Assembly: GCF_008831285.2 (NCBI RefSeq)
Contig: NC_045144.1
Coordinates: 1,612,001 to 1,676,000 of the forward strand
Length of the DNA stretch: 64,000 nt
Direction: 5' to 3'
Origin: Nymphaea colorata
Lineage: Eukaryota > Streptophyta > Magnoliopsida > Nymphaeales > Nymphaeaceae
Shown: positions 11,901-27,300 of the stretch, one piece after another
How positions within the stretch are numbered: the first letter of the stretch is position 1
How the letters are laid out: every line of letters starts with the position of its first letter
Notes under the pieces: model-generated
Database searches by the model: none
Told to the model about the DNA's origin: nothing
Seen by the model: the letters and a program-made list of their open reading frames with translations, nothing else
Made by a program: the position numbers and the translations under genes

Positions 11901-14900
11901 TGAAGTTCCCGTTATTGTCAAAAACTTTGTGGCTTTTGTTGAGACTCAGTTTCAGACCTCTGTCCAAGCAGATGAGTTCTTGAAGAGCAAGGGTATTGTT
12001 CATGAAACGTCCTGCAGTTACACACCTCCCCAAAACGGCGTGGCTGAACGTAAGAATCGCCATTTACTAGATGTTACCCAGGCTATTATGTGCCATCGAC
12101 GGGTTCCTAAGCGCTATTGGGGTGATGCACTTCTCACTAGTGCCCACCTTATTAACCGTATGCCTACCTGTGTGTTGCAGGGTCATTCCCCGTATTCCAT
12201 GCTTTGGCCGACTCAGAATCCTTGGCCTCTTACTCTTCGGGTGTTCGGGTGTGCATGTTTTGTTCATGACCATAGTTTCACTCTTAAGAAACTTGACCCT
12301 CGGTCTATCAAGGCTGTCTTCCTGGGGTATTCCTCCACTCAGAAGGGATACAAATGTGTTGATCCTACCACTTCTAAAGTCTATGTCTCCCGGGATGTTA
12401 CTTTTCATGAACATGAGGCATACTTTCATGGGAATCCGGGGAGTGTCTAGAGAACAGTAGTGAAGAGTATTCCTCAAATCAGTTGATTCAGTTTATGGAT
12501 TTCTTGGACTACAAGGCTAGTGACAGTGTGGCAGCTACAGTCAGAGATGATAGAGACAGTCACATGGACGGGGGCCGTGCTGATAATCAGCCTACAGCCC
12601 GTGATCACTTGTTTGGCAAGGTGTACGAAAGGAAGAAGACTGATGTGGTTGAAAATGTTGGTGTAACCAATCCCAATCCTGCGAGTTCCTTGGATGACCC
12701 AAGTCTGATCAAGGAAGAGCTTCCTATAGCCCTGCGCAAGGGCACCAGGTCTTGTACCTCTCATCCTATTCAGAGATTTGTCTTTTATGCGAAACTGAGT
12801 AAGAATTACAAATGCTTTATTACATCCTTGTCTAAGTCTGTTATCCCCAGGTATGTGGAAGATGCTAGAGAAGATCCTAAATGGCTACAGGCCATGACAG
12901 AGGAGATGGATGCCTTGGCGAAGAATGAAACTTGAGAAGTTGTTGATATTCCCAAGGGGACTCATTTAGTTGGTTCCAAGTGGGTGTTCAATGTGAAGTA
13001 CAAACCAGATGGTACTGTGGAAAGGTATAAGGCTCTGCAAAAGGGTTTAGCCAGAAATATGGTATTGATTATCTTGAAACTTTTGCTTCTGTTGCCAAAC
13101 TAAAAACTGTGAGGGTTATCTTAGCTCTTGCCGTGCAAAAGAAGTGGAGTATGGATCAGCTTGATGTCAAGAATGCATTCTTGAACGGCCATCTAGAAGA
13201 AGAGGTATACATGAGCATGCCTCCTGGATATGTTCAAAGCGGGAAATGCTGTCAGTCCCCTAGAGCATGGTTTGAAAGACTGAGGATAGTGATGAAAACT
13301 AATGGATACAAACAGGGGAATGGTGATCATACCCTTTTCATTAAGCAGAGAGATGGCCTGGTGAGTCTCCTTCTTGTGTATGTTGATGATATGATAGTCA
13401 CAGGTGACGATGAAGAAGAGAAAAAGAAGATGAAGGAGAGGTTAGCTGCCGAATTTGATCTTAAAGATTTGGGTAAACTAAGGTACTTTTTGGGGATAGA
13501 GATTGCTCGGTCAAAGACGGGGCTGGTTATGAGCCAAAAGAAATACACTTTGGATCTGTTAAAGAAGACAGGTAAACTTGGATGTAGGCCCTTTCTAACT
13601 CCAATGGAGTCTGGCACAAGGATAAGCATCAAAACTGGCACAATCTTAGATGAGGAAGGAAAAGGGAGGTATCAGCAGCTAGTCGGTAAGCTTATCTATC
13701 TTACTCTTACTCGCTCTGATATTACATATGCTGTGAGTGTGTTAAGTCAGTTTATGCATGCTCCTACTGATTGTCATTGGAAGAGTGCAAAAAGAGTGTT
13801 GAAGTACCTAAAGAATGACCCAGGGAAAGGATTACTGTATACTCAGCAAGATCAACTCAACATTGAAGGATACTCTGATGCAGACTGGGCAGGATGCACA
13901 GATATTAGAAGGTCTACCACAGGGTACTGCATATTTCTTGGGGGTAACTTGGTGGTATGGAGGAGTAAAAGACAGGAAGTCTGTTCCAAGTCCAGTGCTG
14001 AGGCTGAATACAGGGCTGTTGCTATGGGAGTTACAGAAATGTTATGGCTCAAAATTCTTCTAGCAGATATTGGGGTTAAAATGAAAGAAAAGATGAGGAT
14101 GTATTGTGACAACAAGTCTGCGATTAACCTGGCTAATAATCCAGTCCTGCATGACAGAACCAAACATGTGGAGATAGATCGTCACTTCATACGGGAACGC
14201 ATAGACGCAAAAGAGTTGATCCTACCCTATATGAAATCTGAAGATCAAGTTGCAGATGTCTTAACTAAATCCTTATGTACATCTCAATTTGAAAAGAATG
14301 TTAGCAAGCTTGGCATGTTCGGCATGTATGCCAAGCTTGAGGGGGAGTGTTAGAATGTATTGTAATAGGGAACCGGGTCCAGATATGGACCCGGTCTCAT
14401 GGGCACGGATACCGAGGCTGGCTTGGTACCCTAGGCGGGTCTTTCTATCTCTCCCTCTTATATTCTCTACTTAAGTGTAATTGTTGATTAAGTTGGAATA
14501 ACATTTTCTCTCTCCTAGGGTTGAGGTTGTGCCCCTAGGTTAGAGCTTCTCCGTGGTTTTTCACCTCTCTTTGAGGTTTTCCACGTATATCGTGTGTTTC
14601 CGCTCTTTCTCTCTTTCTTGTTACGTGTTTCTACAGTATCGAACCTCCCCACATGGTAGCGGTCCAACTAAAGATTTTGATTCCCATCCTTCGAAGCTCT
14701 TGTGCGTTGGGGGACTGGCTTGGGCCTTGATCCTCCATTCCATTTCATTAAACCTTGATGTCCTGAAACAACCACTATCAGAGTGATTGTCTTAGTTTCA
14801 ATATCCATCCAAACCTCTCTTGAGAAAGCATTTATGAGATGAACGAAATTTAGGCCCTCCATTTGCACAATTACAATTCTTCTCATGAGATTAATTTGAA

Positions 14901-15268
14901 TGTTTGTAACCACAAATACATAATGAAACAAATAAGATTATATATATATATATATATATATCATTGTCACATAAAATGAGTATTATTAAAAAAAAAATCC
15001 AATAATACTCGAGAAATAAGTCAGCCGTATAAAACAGAAATTAGACGCGTCTATTTAAAAAAAAACGTGAAAAAACGCATATTATACATGTTTTTTTGCT
15101 TTTTTTATTAATTTTTATTTTTTATACTTTTTAGAATTTATTAAATCTTTTAAATTTTTTTTTAAAATTTGCCGAGATTTTCCTAAGACATTCTCGAGAT
15201 ATACAACTGCCGTATTATACTTGAGAAATTCCTCGCCATATAATACCCGTACATGATATATGTGACAA

Positions 15269-15302
<34 letters not shown>

Positions 15303-18300
15303 AGTGAATGGTGACCGACTATCTAGAGTCACCTAACCATCTAATCAAGGCCGTCGATCGTCCATCTGATGCAAAAGGATGGTTGAGGGAAAAACACAGA
15401 GAAAAAGGTAGAAACTAATACTAGATGATGAAAATACCCATCACCTTTTTCTCCATGCTTTTATCTTAACCGTCCACGATAGATCAAACGACTTCTATTA
15501 GATGGCAGGGCAACTCTGAAAAGCAGAGTCACCATTCAATGAAAAGGGCAAGGTATCCCTCTCAACATGACCCAACATGGGTATGGATGTGGGTATAACT
15601 ATGGACACAGCTTGGGTCTGACGTTAACCATGTTGGTGTTAGAATTTAAGGTTTACTTTAAGTTTCTTGTACATATGCATATTTATATATACCAACATAT
15701 GGTGCATATATATAAATATTTATGTGTGTGCATAAAATCTTCACCTATTTTTCTTTTTCTTTATGTATTTTTCTGTTTCTTTTATTATTTTATATTTTTG
15801 TATATGATAAAGGAGAACTAGATGTTAGCCAGGTCCCAACGGCTAGATTTCTAGCCATTGGAGTTGGCCCAACAGCTATCACTTCTTCTTGTTTTGTATA
15901 TATATGGGACTGTAGTCCCTTGTGATGTATGGGCTTTAAGCCCTGGTTTTGTGTATCATTTGATCTTTAATACAAGTTTTTCACCTCTAGTTTGTGATTT
16001 CTCATTGTGTGATTTCTTGGAGTGGCTGGTATCTTTAAGATTGTGACTCTTGTAGTGTTCCTATCATTGAGCTCAGGCCTGGTTTACATATCAGAGATGT
16101 GGTTTGGCTCTTCATTTGTTGACTTTCAAAGTCTTGAAAAATCAGTCTTTGCAGCCTATTCGTAGCTGTGAATCACACCAACTGTTTGATGAAAGTATTA
16201 CATGTTGTTTTACATAAAGCAGAGTTGTCTTCTTGCTGACCATTGGTGACTATTTTTTGTGGATATCTCCTTGACTTTGTGACTGTTTTGGTGCTGTCAC
16301 AAGATTCTATCTTGCTAATTTTTGTGGCTGATTTCATGGATTTCTCTCTTCTGGTGTTCTACAACTTAATCACACTATAAGGTACATACCATGGATTACA
16401 AAGCTATCTCCATTCCTCTCCCCAAGTTTTATTCATATAATGATATTCAATAGGTAATAACAAGGGAACACTTCATTGAAACTAAAGGTTTATAGGGATG
16501 GGTCTAAAAGTGAACCACAACTAGTCTTGATTAAAACCATAGATGGAAAAGCTCATGAATTAGATGTAACAAAAAAAGATAGATGAATATCACAAAAAAT
16601 GAGAAGAATGAAAGACAGGACATCACAAAATCATTTTATAGATTATTTTTTGTGTTGATACGACTATGGGTCAAATAGTCAAACATAACTATGTTCATGA
16701 AGCTTGGGAATTCCTCAAGAAAACTCATACCATAAAAGATGTAGCCTACATGTGCAACCTTCAAGGGAAATTTGTAAATCTCCAACAAGAAGATAAATCC
16801 ATCAAAGAATATGTTGAAGAGATTGAGTAACTATAGGATGAACTTGTCCTATTCAAACCTAAATGGTTTGATCTAAGGGACATTGTGCTAAGAGAAAAAC
16901 AAATTCAAAGGGAAAAGTTTCATAAATTTATTCTTGGTCTTAGACTGGAATATGACGGGGTCAAAACTTCATTGCTCCAAATACAAAAAGTGGCATCCAT
17001 GAATGAAACCATAAGGGAGCTACAAATGGAAGAAAATCGACCTAACTTTTTTAAAGAAAAGAATGAAATTGTTCTTGCCACATCAAGACCCAGTGCTCAT
17101 ATGAAAACTTACAAGCCTCTTCATTTCAATCAAAATTATGATGATAGAAACAAGATCATATGTTTCCACTGCCAATAAGGCCCACATAAAATCTAAGTGT
17201 CCCAAATTGAAGAAATTTGACAAGAAAACAAGTATGGCGGGAGTGATGCATGAGGAAAGCAAAGAAAGATATCATTTTAATCTAGACAAGCTTGTGAGTT
17301 GACTCCAACCAAAAATCATTGATGCTCTTCAACCATTTTCCAAAGGAGAGGCTTCTCCAATTTCTGGAGCAACGATGGCATCCGCATCTTCAAGTACGTA
17401 CTCTTGAATTCCTGATTCCAGAGCCTCTTTTCATATGACTCCTTGTAGTTCTATACATTCCGAACGCACTAAGAAGCGTTATGCCTTTTTGTTAAAACAA
17501 CCGATGGAATACTTCTTGATATCAAATGTATTGGAAATCTTAATCAAAATTTTAATTCAAAGGATTTCAAAATAAAGTTAGATTTATTCCCAAACTTAAT
17601 TTGAATCTTTTGTCGGTTTCTCAGTAACCGATCATGAATGTGATATTGTTTATTTTTTTTATGTTTTGACGGACCCAGAGCAGCAGATTGATCAGATGGC
17701 TTAGCTCACATCCTATTGGGGAGATTTTGGGTGTATCGTTGTGCCTGCACATGAAGTTTGGTGTTATAGATGTCTGATTTTTGTTTAGACATCGATGTTT
17801 TGTTTTGGAGGCATTTTAGTCATGGGTGTCATTGATAAATGTTAAGTCACTTGCATCAACTAATTTTGATACAGAAATAAATTATTCGCCCCACTGTTAA
17901 TTGATTTGCATTGCTCCATTTTGATTGTTGTGTTGTCGCACCTCAACGAGTTACGTTGAAAGAAAAAAAAAATTAAGGGTCAAAAGTCAGGGTGTGACAT
18001 TTGTTTTGTTGTCTTTGCTCTAGTAACAAACATCAGCAAAGAAGAAGTGCTTAACAAATTAAGAAAATGTCTACATAGAACCGTAAGAGTATGTGACAAA
18101 CTGCTTGGCTACATCTCAGACTTGAACACAAAGTGTATTCTTAGTGCTTTAGCAAAATTCCCTGGTCCATTTTACAATATTTATAAGCAATAGGATCATT
18201 CTAAACCAGAAAAGGACTCTGCTTCACAGCATTCCTGCAGACATGGATTTTCATTTACATGGATGAACATATCTTTGCGGCTAAAAATATAGAATGAATA

Positions 18301-21300
18301 AAAATTCTTACCATTAAAAAGACATGTTTTTTCCTTAGTATCCTTGTATTGCCGAATGCATTGGAAGAAGCGGCATATGTAAGGAAGAACCAGCACCAAA
18401 GGAATTGCAACAGAATGACTACCGCAAACAGAATCAGCTTCAAACCATGCTATTGTTGCAACCTGGAAGCAAAGTTTTCAACAATTTAGCCAATATAAAT
18501 AAATTAGCATATTGTATGAACCATAAGGCTCACGTCTGTCTTGCTCAATTCATACATAGAATGAACAAATTGTATACAAATCATAAATTCTTCACATAGG
18601 CTAAGTTCATATTTTACATATAAGAACATGCAAGAAAAGATGACAGACTTCCAAAATAAAGGCACTGCTTTCTGTCAACAAAATTGAATTCCTTTTTAAG
18701 TTATTAGTCAGAATACAAGCAACCAAACACGTATAAACATGTTCTCTAAGTTTCTCTTTATTTTAAATTGTGATTTTTTTATTTTTACTTTTTTTTTCTC
18801 AAATGACAGGATGTGCTATTATTGGAAGATTACTGAAGAATTAAAGACACTCAGCTCTTTGTACACGCGGAGAGAAATGAAAGTTGCAATCTCTTTGTAC
18901 ACGCAGAAAAGCAAGAGACATGCACGAATAGCAGATAGAAATGTTCTCTTAGGTATTTACAGAAATGATAAGCAGACTTTCTTCTTATTTTACCTCTGTC
19001 CTATAACTTCACAGAAGATAATAATATACATTTTTTTTTTAGAGCCAACATTTCCTAACATTCTTGCAAGAAATATGATGAAAATTAAATATCCTTGGGA
19101 TCATTCTTGTTGAGGTACAGATGAAACTGATAGAAATCTAGCACCAATATCTAAGTCTAGAAATCAGTATTCATGCAGGAGGGTAGAGAGAGAAAGAATG
19201 AAACAAGAAGAAGCTGAGGAGAAGAAGCCATGACCAAGATGGTCTGCACGGTTCCTATTTACAATTCCAATTCCAGAATTCTAAGAGTCTTCAATTGTAG
19301 AATCCTAGGAGACTTCACATATTACAAGGACATTAAATACAACGCAGAATCCTAATAGACTCTTCACATATTACAAGGACGTTAAATACCTCAACACACT
19401 TTACAAGAACGAGGAATCCTAAGAGACTTTTCTTCAACGTGCTGGGATCCAGATGAAGGATCCGAGATCTTTATTGTTTAACACCCTCTCTCAAGCTATG
19501 CATGGTTTTGAACCATGAACAGCTTGCTCTTCAAAAACCAAAAACAATACTTTGTCAATCCTTTAGTAAATATGTCAGTAGCTTGTTCATTAGTTCCAAC
19601 GAAGACTGGTTCTATCTCTTTATTCTCCACCTTATGCCTGATAAAATGCTGGTCAATCTCAATGTGTTTGTTCGGCCATATTGTATAGGATTGAAAGCAA
19701 TGTTGATGGCGCTTTGGTTGTCACACATTAGTACTGAGCTTTTTATTTTTTCTCCTATATTTCTAGCAAGTGTCGAATCCAAGTCACTTCTGCCGTCCCT
19801 GCAGCCATACATCTGTATTCAGCTTTTGTACTTGATCTTGCAACTGCTCGTTGTTTTCTACTACTCCAAGATACCAAATTTTTGCCTATAAAGATGCAAA
19901 ACCCAGAGATAGATCTTCTTTTGTCTGGATCTCCAGCCCAATCAGCGTCATTATATGTGATTAATTCATGATCAGCAGCTTCATTTTCACTTTTACAATA
20001 CACTAATCCATCTCCAACAGTTCCCTTGAGATACCTTAGTATCCTTTTAACTGCATTCATATGTACGTCCCTTGGCGCATACATAAATTGAGACACTTGA
20101 TTACCGCATAGGTAATATCAGGTCTGGTAAAAGTTAAATATTGCAAAGCACCAACAATGCTGCGATATTTGGTGGGGTCTTCATATGTTTCCCCATAATT
20201 TATACTCATCATTTGGTTCAGAACACTCGGTGTTTCAGCAGGCTTACAATCTATCATGCATGTTCTATCCAATAGGTCAAGAGTATATTTTTGTTGTATC
20301 AAGGTAATATGATCTCCTTGCCTATCAATTTCAACCCCAAGAAAATATCGCAGGCTTCCAAGGTCTTTCATCTTAAAGTTTCTCATCAACAGACCCTTTA
20401 TCTCATCAAAATGTTTTTCTGGGCTCCCTGTAATGATGATGTCGTCAACGTATATAAGGAGGAGGGTAATAACATTTTCTTTCTTGAAAATGAAAAGGGA
20501 ATGGTCAGGAGGACTGTTTCGAAATCCGTATTCCTTAATTCTGTTTGAAAAACTATCAAACCATGACCGTGATGCTTGCTTAAGTCCATACAAGGATTTT
20601 TTCAGTTTGCAAACTCATTCGCTAGAGTCCTTTTCAACAAAGCCAAGAGGCTGCTCCATGAAAACTTCTTCCTTTAAGTCACCATGAAGAAAGACATTTT
20701 TAACGTCTAATTGATTTAGCTTCCACCCATATTTAACAGCAAGGGATATAATTACGCGAATGGTTCCCATTTTGATTACGGGACTGAACGTCTCATCATA
20801 ATCATGCCCAAACTGTTGAGTAAATCCTTTTGCTACCAACTTTGTCTTTCTATGCTGCCGTCAGGTTTGTATTTGACTTTGTATACCCACTTGGAGCCCA
20901 CTATGTTCTTTCCGTGTGGCCTTGGACTGATCTCCCATGTTCCACATTCATGCAAGGCATCCATTTCTTCTCTCATAGCCTTTCTCCAATGGTGTGATTT
21001 TGATGCTTGTTCAAATGAAGTAGGTTCTTCCTCGCCAACTTTTGGAATGAATAACTGAAAATCAAGTGATAAAGAATCATAACTAACTCACTTGTGAATA
21101 GGATGGCGAATGCGTTGGGATCTTCTAAGGTGGGGTATGTCGTCTTCTCTGTGAGCACTTTTGTCCCTTAGTCGTCGATTGTAGATAAGACCCGAATACC
21201 GATGTGAGTTATTGCTTTCGTGATGACTTGATGACTGTGTTGAACCCTCTTGATTTTCACTTTGGGGCACATCAGATGACTGTATTGATCTTTCTCGATC

Positions 21301-24300
21301 TTCACCCTAAGGCACATCATTTTCTGAAACAGGATCTGCATTGAATAACTGTGAACTGGTCCAGGGATCATAAGATTCAATGGTCATAGGAATTTCATTA
21401 GTATCATCAAAATTATGTTCATCAAAGGTAACATTTCTTGAGGTCTTGATACGTTTAGTTGTTGGATCATAGCATCAAAAACCTTTATATTCATCAGCAT
21501 ATCCAACGAATCTGCATTGAATAGCTTTGTCTTGAAACTTGTTCCTCAAGGCAGCATCAACGTCAACATAGCATACACAGCCAAAAACCTTCAATTTCTT
21601 ATAATCATGTTATTTGCCTAAGAATGTGAAATATGGCGATTTAGACATCAAGAGTGTCATAAGCAAACAACTTATTATGTATACAATTGTATGGAAGGCT
21701 TCAGTTCATAAGGAAATGGGCACATTAGTATCATGCATCATGCTCATGGCGCTTTCGACTATATGTCGATGTTTCCGCTCAACTACACCATTTTGTTGTG
21801 GTGTGTAAGGACAGGAGATTTGTCTAGTTTTCCATTTTCCATGTAGAAATTCAATAAAATCAATAAAATCAAGTGAAGAATATTCTCCCCACCATCACAT
21901 TGAAAACGCACAACATTGTATGAAAATTTGGTTTGAATCATGGCATAGAAGTTTCGAAATATGTGGAGTACTTCTTATTTGTGTTTCATGAAGTAAATCC
22001 AGGTAAAACGTGAGTAAGAGTCAATGAATAAGACATAATATCATGAACCAGACATAGAATCAATAGGGACTGACCCCCAAACATCAGAAAAAATAACTTC
22101 AAAAGGTTTGGAAGCCCTTTGATTTATATATTAGAAATGTTATTCCCTGAGGCAGCAAGTTGGTCTGCGACAACTTTAATACGCCCCAAATAATCCATGA
22201 TAAATGTTGAACCTTTGCTCAAATTCTGAAATTCTTTCTTTAAATACATAATCCGAGCTTCTGATATTTGGAAAAAAGTATCAGCAAGGGTTTCCCATAA
22301 TTCTTTCGCAGTACAGTCATCAGAAACTAAAAGTAACACTTGTTGAGATAGAGTAGACAAAATATATGCAACCAGACTTTGGTCACGTCTCATCCACAAA
22401 ACATGTTCAGCGTTGCTGTCTTCTTGAACAACAATGACCTATCCTGCCTCATTCTTTATTTCCTGCAGAACAGATAATGGTGGAGCCTTTGTTGAACCAT
22501 CGAGATGTCCAAAGAGGCCTTCACTTTTAAAAGACATGATCTGCCTTTTCCAAATCAGATAATTCTCATGATTGAGTTTTTCGGTAATAAGGTGAGGAAG
22601 AGAATTTGAGGACATGCCAGAATAAGAAAGGTTTTCCATGACAACAGAAAGGAAAGGTATACAGGTAGAAGATGAGAGGGAAAAAAGACACGATATAACA
22701 AGATGTGTCCTTCGGTAAACAAGAATTACGCAAGAGAAAAAGTAAATTCAGGATAGAGACAAGATGAGAAAAGAGTTATAACCAGATCAGACCTGTTTGG
22801 GCGTTTCGTTAGGTAGAGATAACGTAACCTTTTTCTGATACCATGATAGAAATCTAGCACCAATATCTGAGTCTAGAAATCAGTATTCACGCAGGAGGGT
22901 AGAGAGAGAAAGAATGAAACAAGAAGAAGCTGAGGAGAAGAAGCCGTGACCATGATGGTCTGCACAGTCTCTATTTATAATTCCAATTCCAGAATTCTAA
23001 GAGTCTTCAATCGTAGAATCCTAGGAGACTTCACATATTACAAGGACATTAAATACAACGCAGAATCCTAAGAGACTATTCACATATTACAAGGACGTTA
23101 AATACCTCAACACACTTTACAAGAACGAGGAATCCTAAGAGACTTTTCTTCAACGTGCTGAGATCCAGATGAAGGATCTGAGATCTTTATTGTTTAACAG
23201 AAACCGGCAATAACATTGAGATTAATTGAAAAATAATACTTCATCCAATAAATCGCTCTCCATAAAGTAAGAACAACAAACATAAACAGAAAACGGATGC
23301 ACTTAGGCATGATCTAGAAAACCTCGGATAGATCAAGCACCTCAAGTGACTATTTTGTATTACATAACATGATGCATTATACACTCTGTAGAAATAGTAA
23401 AAGTGAGAAGAACAACTGATGTAACGTGGAAAACTCTCAACAAGAGGGAGAAAAAACCATGGGTGAGGAGGTCGGTGCTCACTAGCCGCCAAACACTCTC
23501 TCTCTTAAAACTTCATTAACCATAGAAGTTAGGGTTACAAGTCTTTAAGTAAGGCCCAACAAAGACTACAAGCTGGATCGGGTCTGGACCCAGACCCGGT
23601 CCCATGACTCATCCTTACATGCTTCAACACTCCCCCTCAAGTTGGGCATCCATATCAAACATGCCCAACTTGGATACATTTCTGTCAAAAGAGGTTGAAG
23701 ATAGAGCTTTAGTCAGAACATCAACGGTTTGGTCTTCAAACTTCATATAAGGTAAGATTAACTCTTTAGCATCAATCCCCTCACGGATAAAGTGGCGATC
23801 AATCTCAACATGCTTTATTCTATCATGTAGTACAAGATTATTGGCTAGGTTAATTGCAGACTTGTTGTCATAGTACATCTTCATAGGTCCTCCAATTTCT
23901 ATCCCAATATCAGCTAGCAATATCTTCAACCATAGTAACTCCGACACTCCCATAGCAATAGCTCTATACTCAGCCTCTGCACTAGATCGAGAACACACAT
24001 CTTGCCTCTTGCTCCTCCAGATAACAAGGTTTCCTCCCAAGTATACACAGTACCCTGAGGTAGACCTTCTAGTATCAGCACAACCTGCCCAGTCAGCATC
24101 GGAATACCCTTCGCTCTCAACAGGCTCTTGTTTCACATATAAGAGCCCCTTGCCAGGATTCCTCTTCAAGTAACACAATATTCTGTCCACAGCCTTCAAG
24201 TGTGCATCAGTAGGGGCATGCATGAATTGACTCAGTACATTCACAGCAAAATAAATTAACTTCCCAACAAGGCGTTGATATCTCCCTTTGGCTTCTTCAC

Positions 24301-27300
24301 AGAACAACTCCCCATCTCTAAGACTCAACTTGTGCCCAGCATCAAGAGGAGTAGAAGCTGGTCTACACCCCAGCTTACCGGTCTCCTCCAATAGATCTAG
24401 TGTGTATTTCCGTTGATTTAACACAAGGCCGGAACTGGACCTAGCAATCTCAATACCAAGGAAGTACCTCAATTTACCAAGATCCTTGAGATCAAATTCG
24501 GCAGCCAACAACACTTTTAGCGTTGTAATCTCATCCTCATCATCACCTATAATAATCATGTCATCCACATAAACAAGTAACAGAGTGACTTTCCCTTCTT
24601 TCCTCTTCACAAAGAGAGTGTGGAATCCATTCCCTTGATTGTAGCCATAACGTTGCATTACTCGCCTGAGTTGTTCGAACCATGCTCTGGGCGATTGCTT
24701 GAGGCCATATAAAGCCTTTTTTAGTTTACAGCATTTTTCTGGTTCTTCATATCCTAGGGGCATACACATATACACCTCCTCTTCGAGATCACCATTGAGA
24801 AATGCATTCTTAACATCCAGTTGGTACATCCTCCACTCCTTCATCACAGCTAGGGAAATAACAACTCTAACTGTCTTCATTTTCACAACTGGAGCAAAGG
24901 TCTCCAAGTAATCAATTCCAAATTTCTGACTAAACCCTTTGGCCACAAGACGAGCTTTGTATCTCTCAACACTTCCATCTGGTTTGTATTTGATGGTGTA
25001 GAGCCACTTGGATCCAACCAAGCGAGCTGCCTCAGGGATCTTTACAACTTCCCATGTCATGTTTTTTCTCAGGGCTTCCATTTCTTTTTGCATCGCATCA
25101 GCCCACTTGGAATCACCTTGAGCTTCAGCAACAGTCCTGGGAATCATAGCCAAAGAAAGAGAAGATACAAAACACTTGTAATTCTTGCTCAGTCTAGAAT
25201 AAGATACGAAATTACCAATCGGGTGCTGAGTACATGACCTGACACCCTTTCTCAGAGCAATGGGAAGATCTTCATTTTCAGCTTCATCTTGAGTCTTCAA
25301 AGCATGACTCGGTTCATCCAGGGGAGGAATAACATTGGTTGGGATTGGAAGTAGATTTCGCACCACCAGTCACTTCATCTGTACAAGCACCTCGTCTAGA
25401 GTAGACCTTTCCAAACAAGTGATGGCCTTCTCTCTCAGTCCCGGTGGAACACCCTTCCTCCCTCTCATGCTGATCAACAACTGTAAGAGGTGTAAGAGGT
25501 TCTGAATACCCCTCCTCCCTCTCATGCTCACCAACAACTGTGAGAGGTTCTTCTCGTTTGTAATCCAAAAAATCTGTAAATCGAACCTCCTGACTCTGAG
25601 AATATTTTTTCCTAGACACAGACTTCTTCCCCTGAAGAGGATTCTCACAAAGGTAAGGGGCATGTTCCAAAAAAGTAACATCCTTTGTAACATAAACTCG
25701 ACCAGTGGTAGGATCAAGGCATCTGTATTTTGTACCCTTTCTGACTAGGAAAATACCCAACAAATAACACCCTTAATGGACCGTGGATCAAGTTTCTTAA
25801 CATGGGGACTGTGATCATGAATAAAACACACACAGCCAAAGACTCGAGGGAGGAGGAGAAAAGGTTGACGACTTCCCGGAAGTAAAGAATGGGGAGTCTG
25901 TCCATTCAACACACAACTATGCATGCGATTGATCAGATACGCACTAGTGAGAACAGCATCACCCCAATAGTGTTTGGGAAGATTTCTCTGAAACAAGAGG
26001 GCCCTGGTGATATTAAGTAACTGACGATTTTTCCTCTCAGCCACTCCGTTTTGTAGAGGGGTATAACTGCAGGACGTCTTATGAACAATCCCCCTTTTTC
26101 GAAAGAAATCCTCAATAGATTGACACATAAATTCACGTGCATTATCAGATCCGAAAGTCTTAACAGTCCCACCATATTGAGTTTCCACCAGTATAATGAA
26201 GGTCTCTATGACATGAGACACCTCACTACTGTCTTTTAACAAGTATACAAAGGTGGTTCTGGAGAAGTCATCAATAAAGGTTATAAAATATTGAAAACTT
26301 TGACGGGTATGAATTCCCGAAGGCCCCCACACATCAGAGTGAATCAAAGAGAATGCTTCATTAACACAACTAGTAGAAATAGGGTACGAAGCCCTAACAT
26401 GTTTGGCAAACTGACATACATCACAAGAAATCATAGATAAGTTCAAACTAAAACACAAGTCGGGAAACAACTATTTTAAAATCCCAAAAGGTATGTGCCC
26501 AAGGCGTTCATGCCAATACAAAAAGGACTGAAGACAATCTTCTCTTCTCTTTTCTGTCCTGTTGATCGCTGTCATAAGAGCTGTGGCCATGCGAATGGGA
26601 AGTCGGTATAAGCCTTCAGACGCCAAACCAATCTCAATCCTCTTCCCTGTCACCAAGTCCTGCAAAACACAACGATTTGCAGAAAAAATGAGTTCACAAT
26701 TCAACTCTTTAGTAAGTTAACTAACTGACAAGAGATTTAAGGGAAGTTGAGGAACATGTAATGCTCCTTGCACATGAAATTTGTTCAACAAGGACAGACT
26801 CCCTTCTCCTGCCACAAAGGTGGAGGAACCATCTGCAAGAGAGACACGTGCCTTTCCAGATGACAGCTTATACTCATGAAACAACTTAGGGTTACCCGTC
26901 ATATGGTGAGTAGCACCACTGTCAACAATCCATCTCCCACACAAGAGTTACCTTTATCTCCTAAAGCAGCAAGAGATTGGTTAGCCTTCGTATCATCTGA
27001 TGTCTCGACCTGATTGACATCAATCTGACTTAAATAAGCCCGAAGTTCACGAATCTGTTCAGCAGATATAGAGGCCTTGCCTCCACTAGATTTGGTATCC
27101 TCCGACACAGGCATCTTCCCACTAAAAGAGAGACATGTGCCTTTCCAGATGACAGCTTATACTCATGAAACAACTTAGGGTTACCCGTGATATGGTGAGT
27201 AGCACCACTGTCAACAATCCATTCTCCCACACAAGAGTTACCTTTATCTCCTAAAGCAGCAAGAGATTGGTTAGCCTTCGTATCATCTGATGTCTCGACC

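Larger units (their letters stand above)
9587..14635 (+). mobile_element. Copia A: Ty1/copia LTR retrotransposon with decayed coding region
   Basis: Two 288-bp LTRs (9587-9874, 14348-14635) begin TGTTAGAATG and end GTTTCTACA. They flank an internal region with primer-binding site, gag-pol remains and a polypurine tract, and the whole is bordered by the 5-bp duplication GTATC (9582-9586, 14636-14640). The LTRs differ at about 6 sites by eye (about 98% identity), mostly C-to-T type, so insertion was fairly recent although the polyprotein is broken. It belongs with copias B and D: same Gag start ([13 protein letters not shown] / [11 protein letters not shown]) and a GC-rich leader. It sits in the 10.7-kb EXS intron, antisense to the gene. 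Confidence 0.95.
19128..23199 (-). mobile_element. Copia C: LTR retrotransposon with internal deletion
   Basis: Two 356-bp LTRs (19128-19483, 22844-23199) with target duplication GAAAC (19123-19127, 23200-23204). On the plus strand each begins TGATAGAAATC and ends TTGTTTAACA. A primer site CTGATACCA (minus: TGGTATCAG) abuts the right LTR and a CCCTCTCTCAAG polypurine tract abuts the left. LTR identity is about 96% by eye. At 4.07 kb it is a kilobase shorter than relative E because the Gag C-terminus, protease and part of integrase are deleted. It lies in the 17.6-kb EXS intron, same direction as the gene. Confidence 0.93.

Noticed and set aside
18255-18443. Hydrophobic 62-residue frame ([13 protein letters not shown]...) as a small membrane protein
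   Set aside because: It is a shadow of the EXS exon 18312-18462; the neighbouring frame has splice sites and continues the conserved protein.
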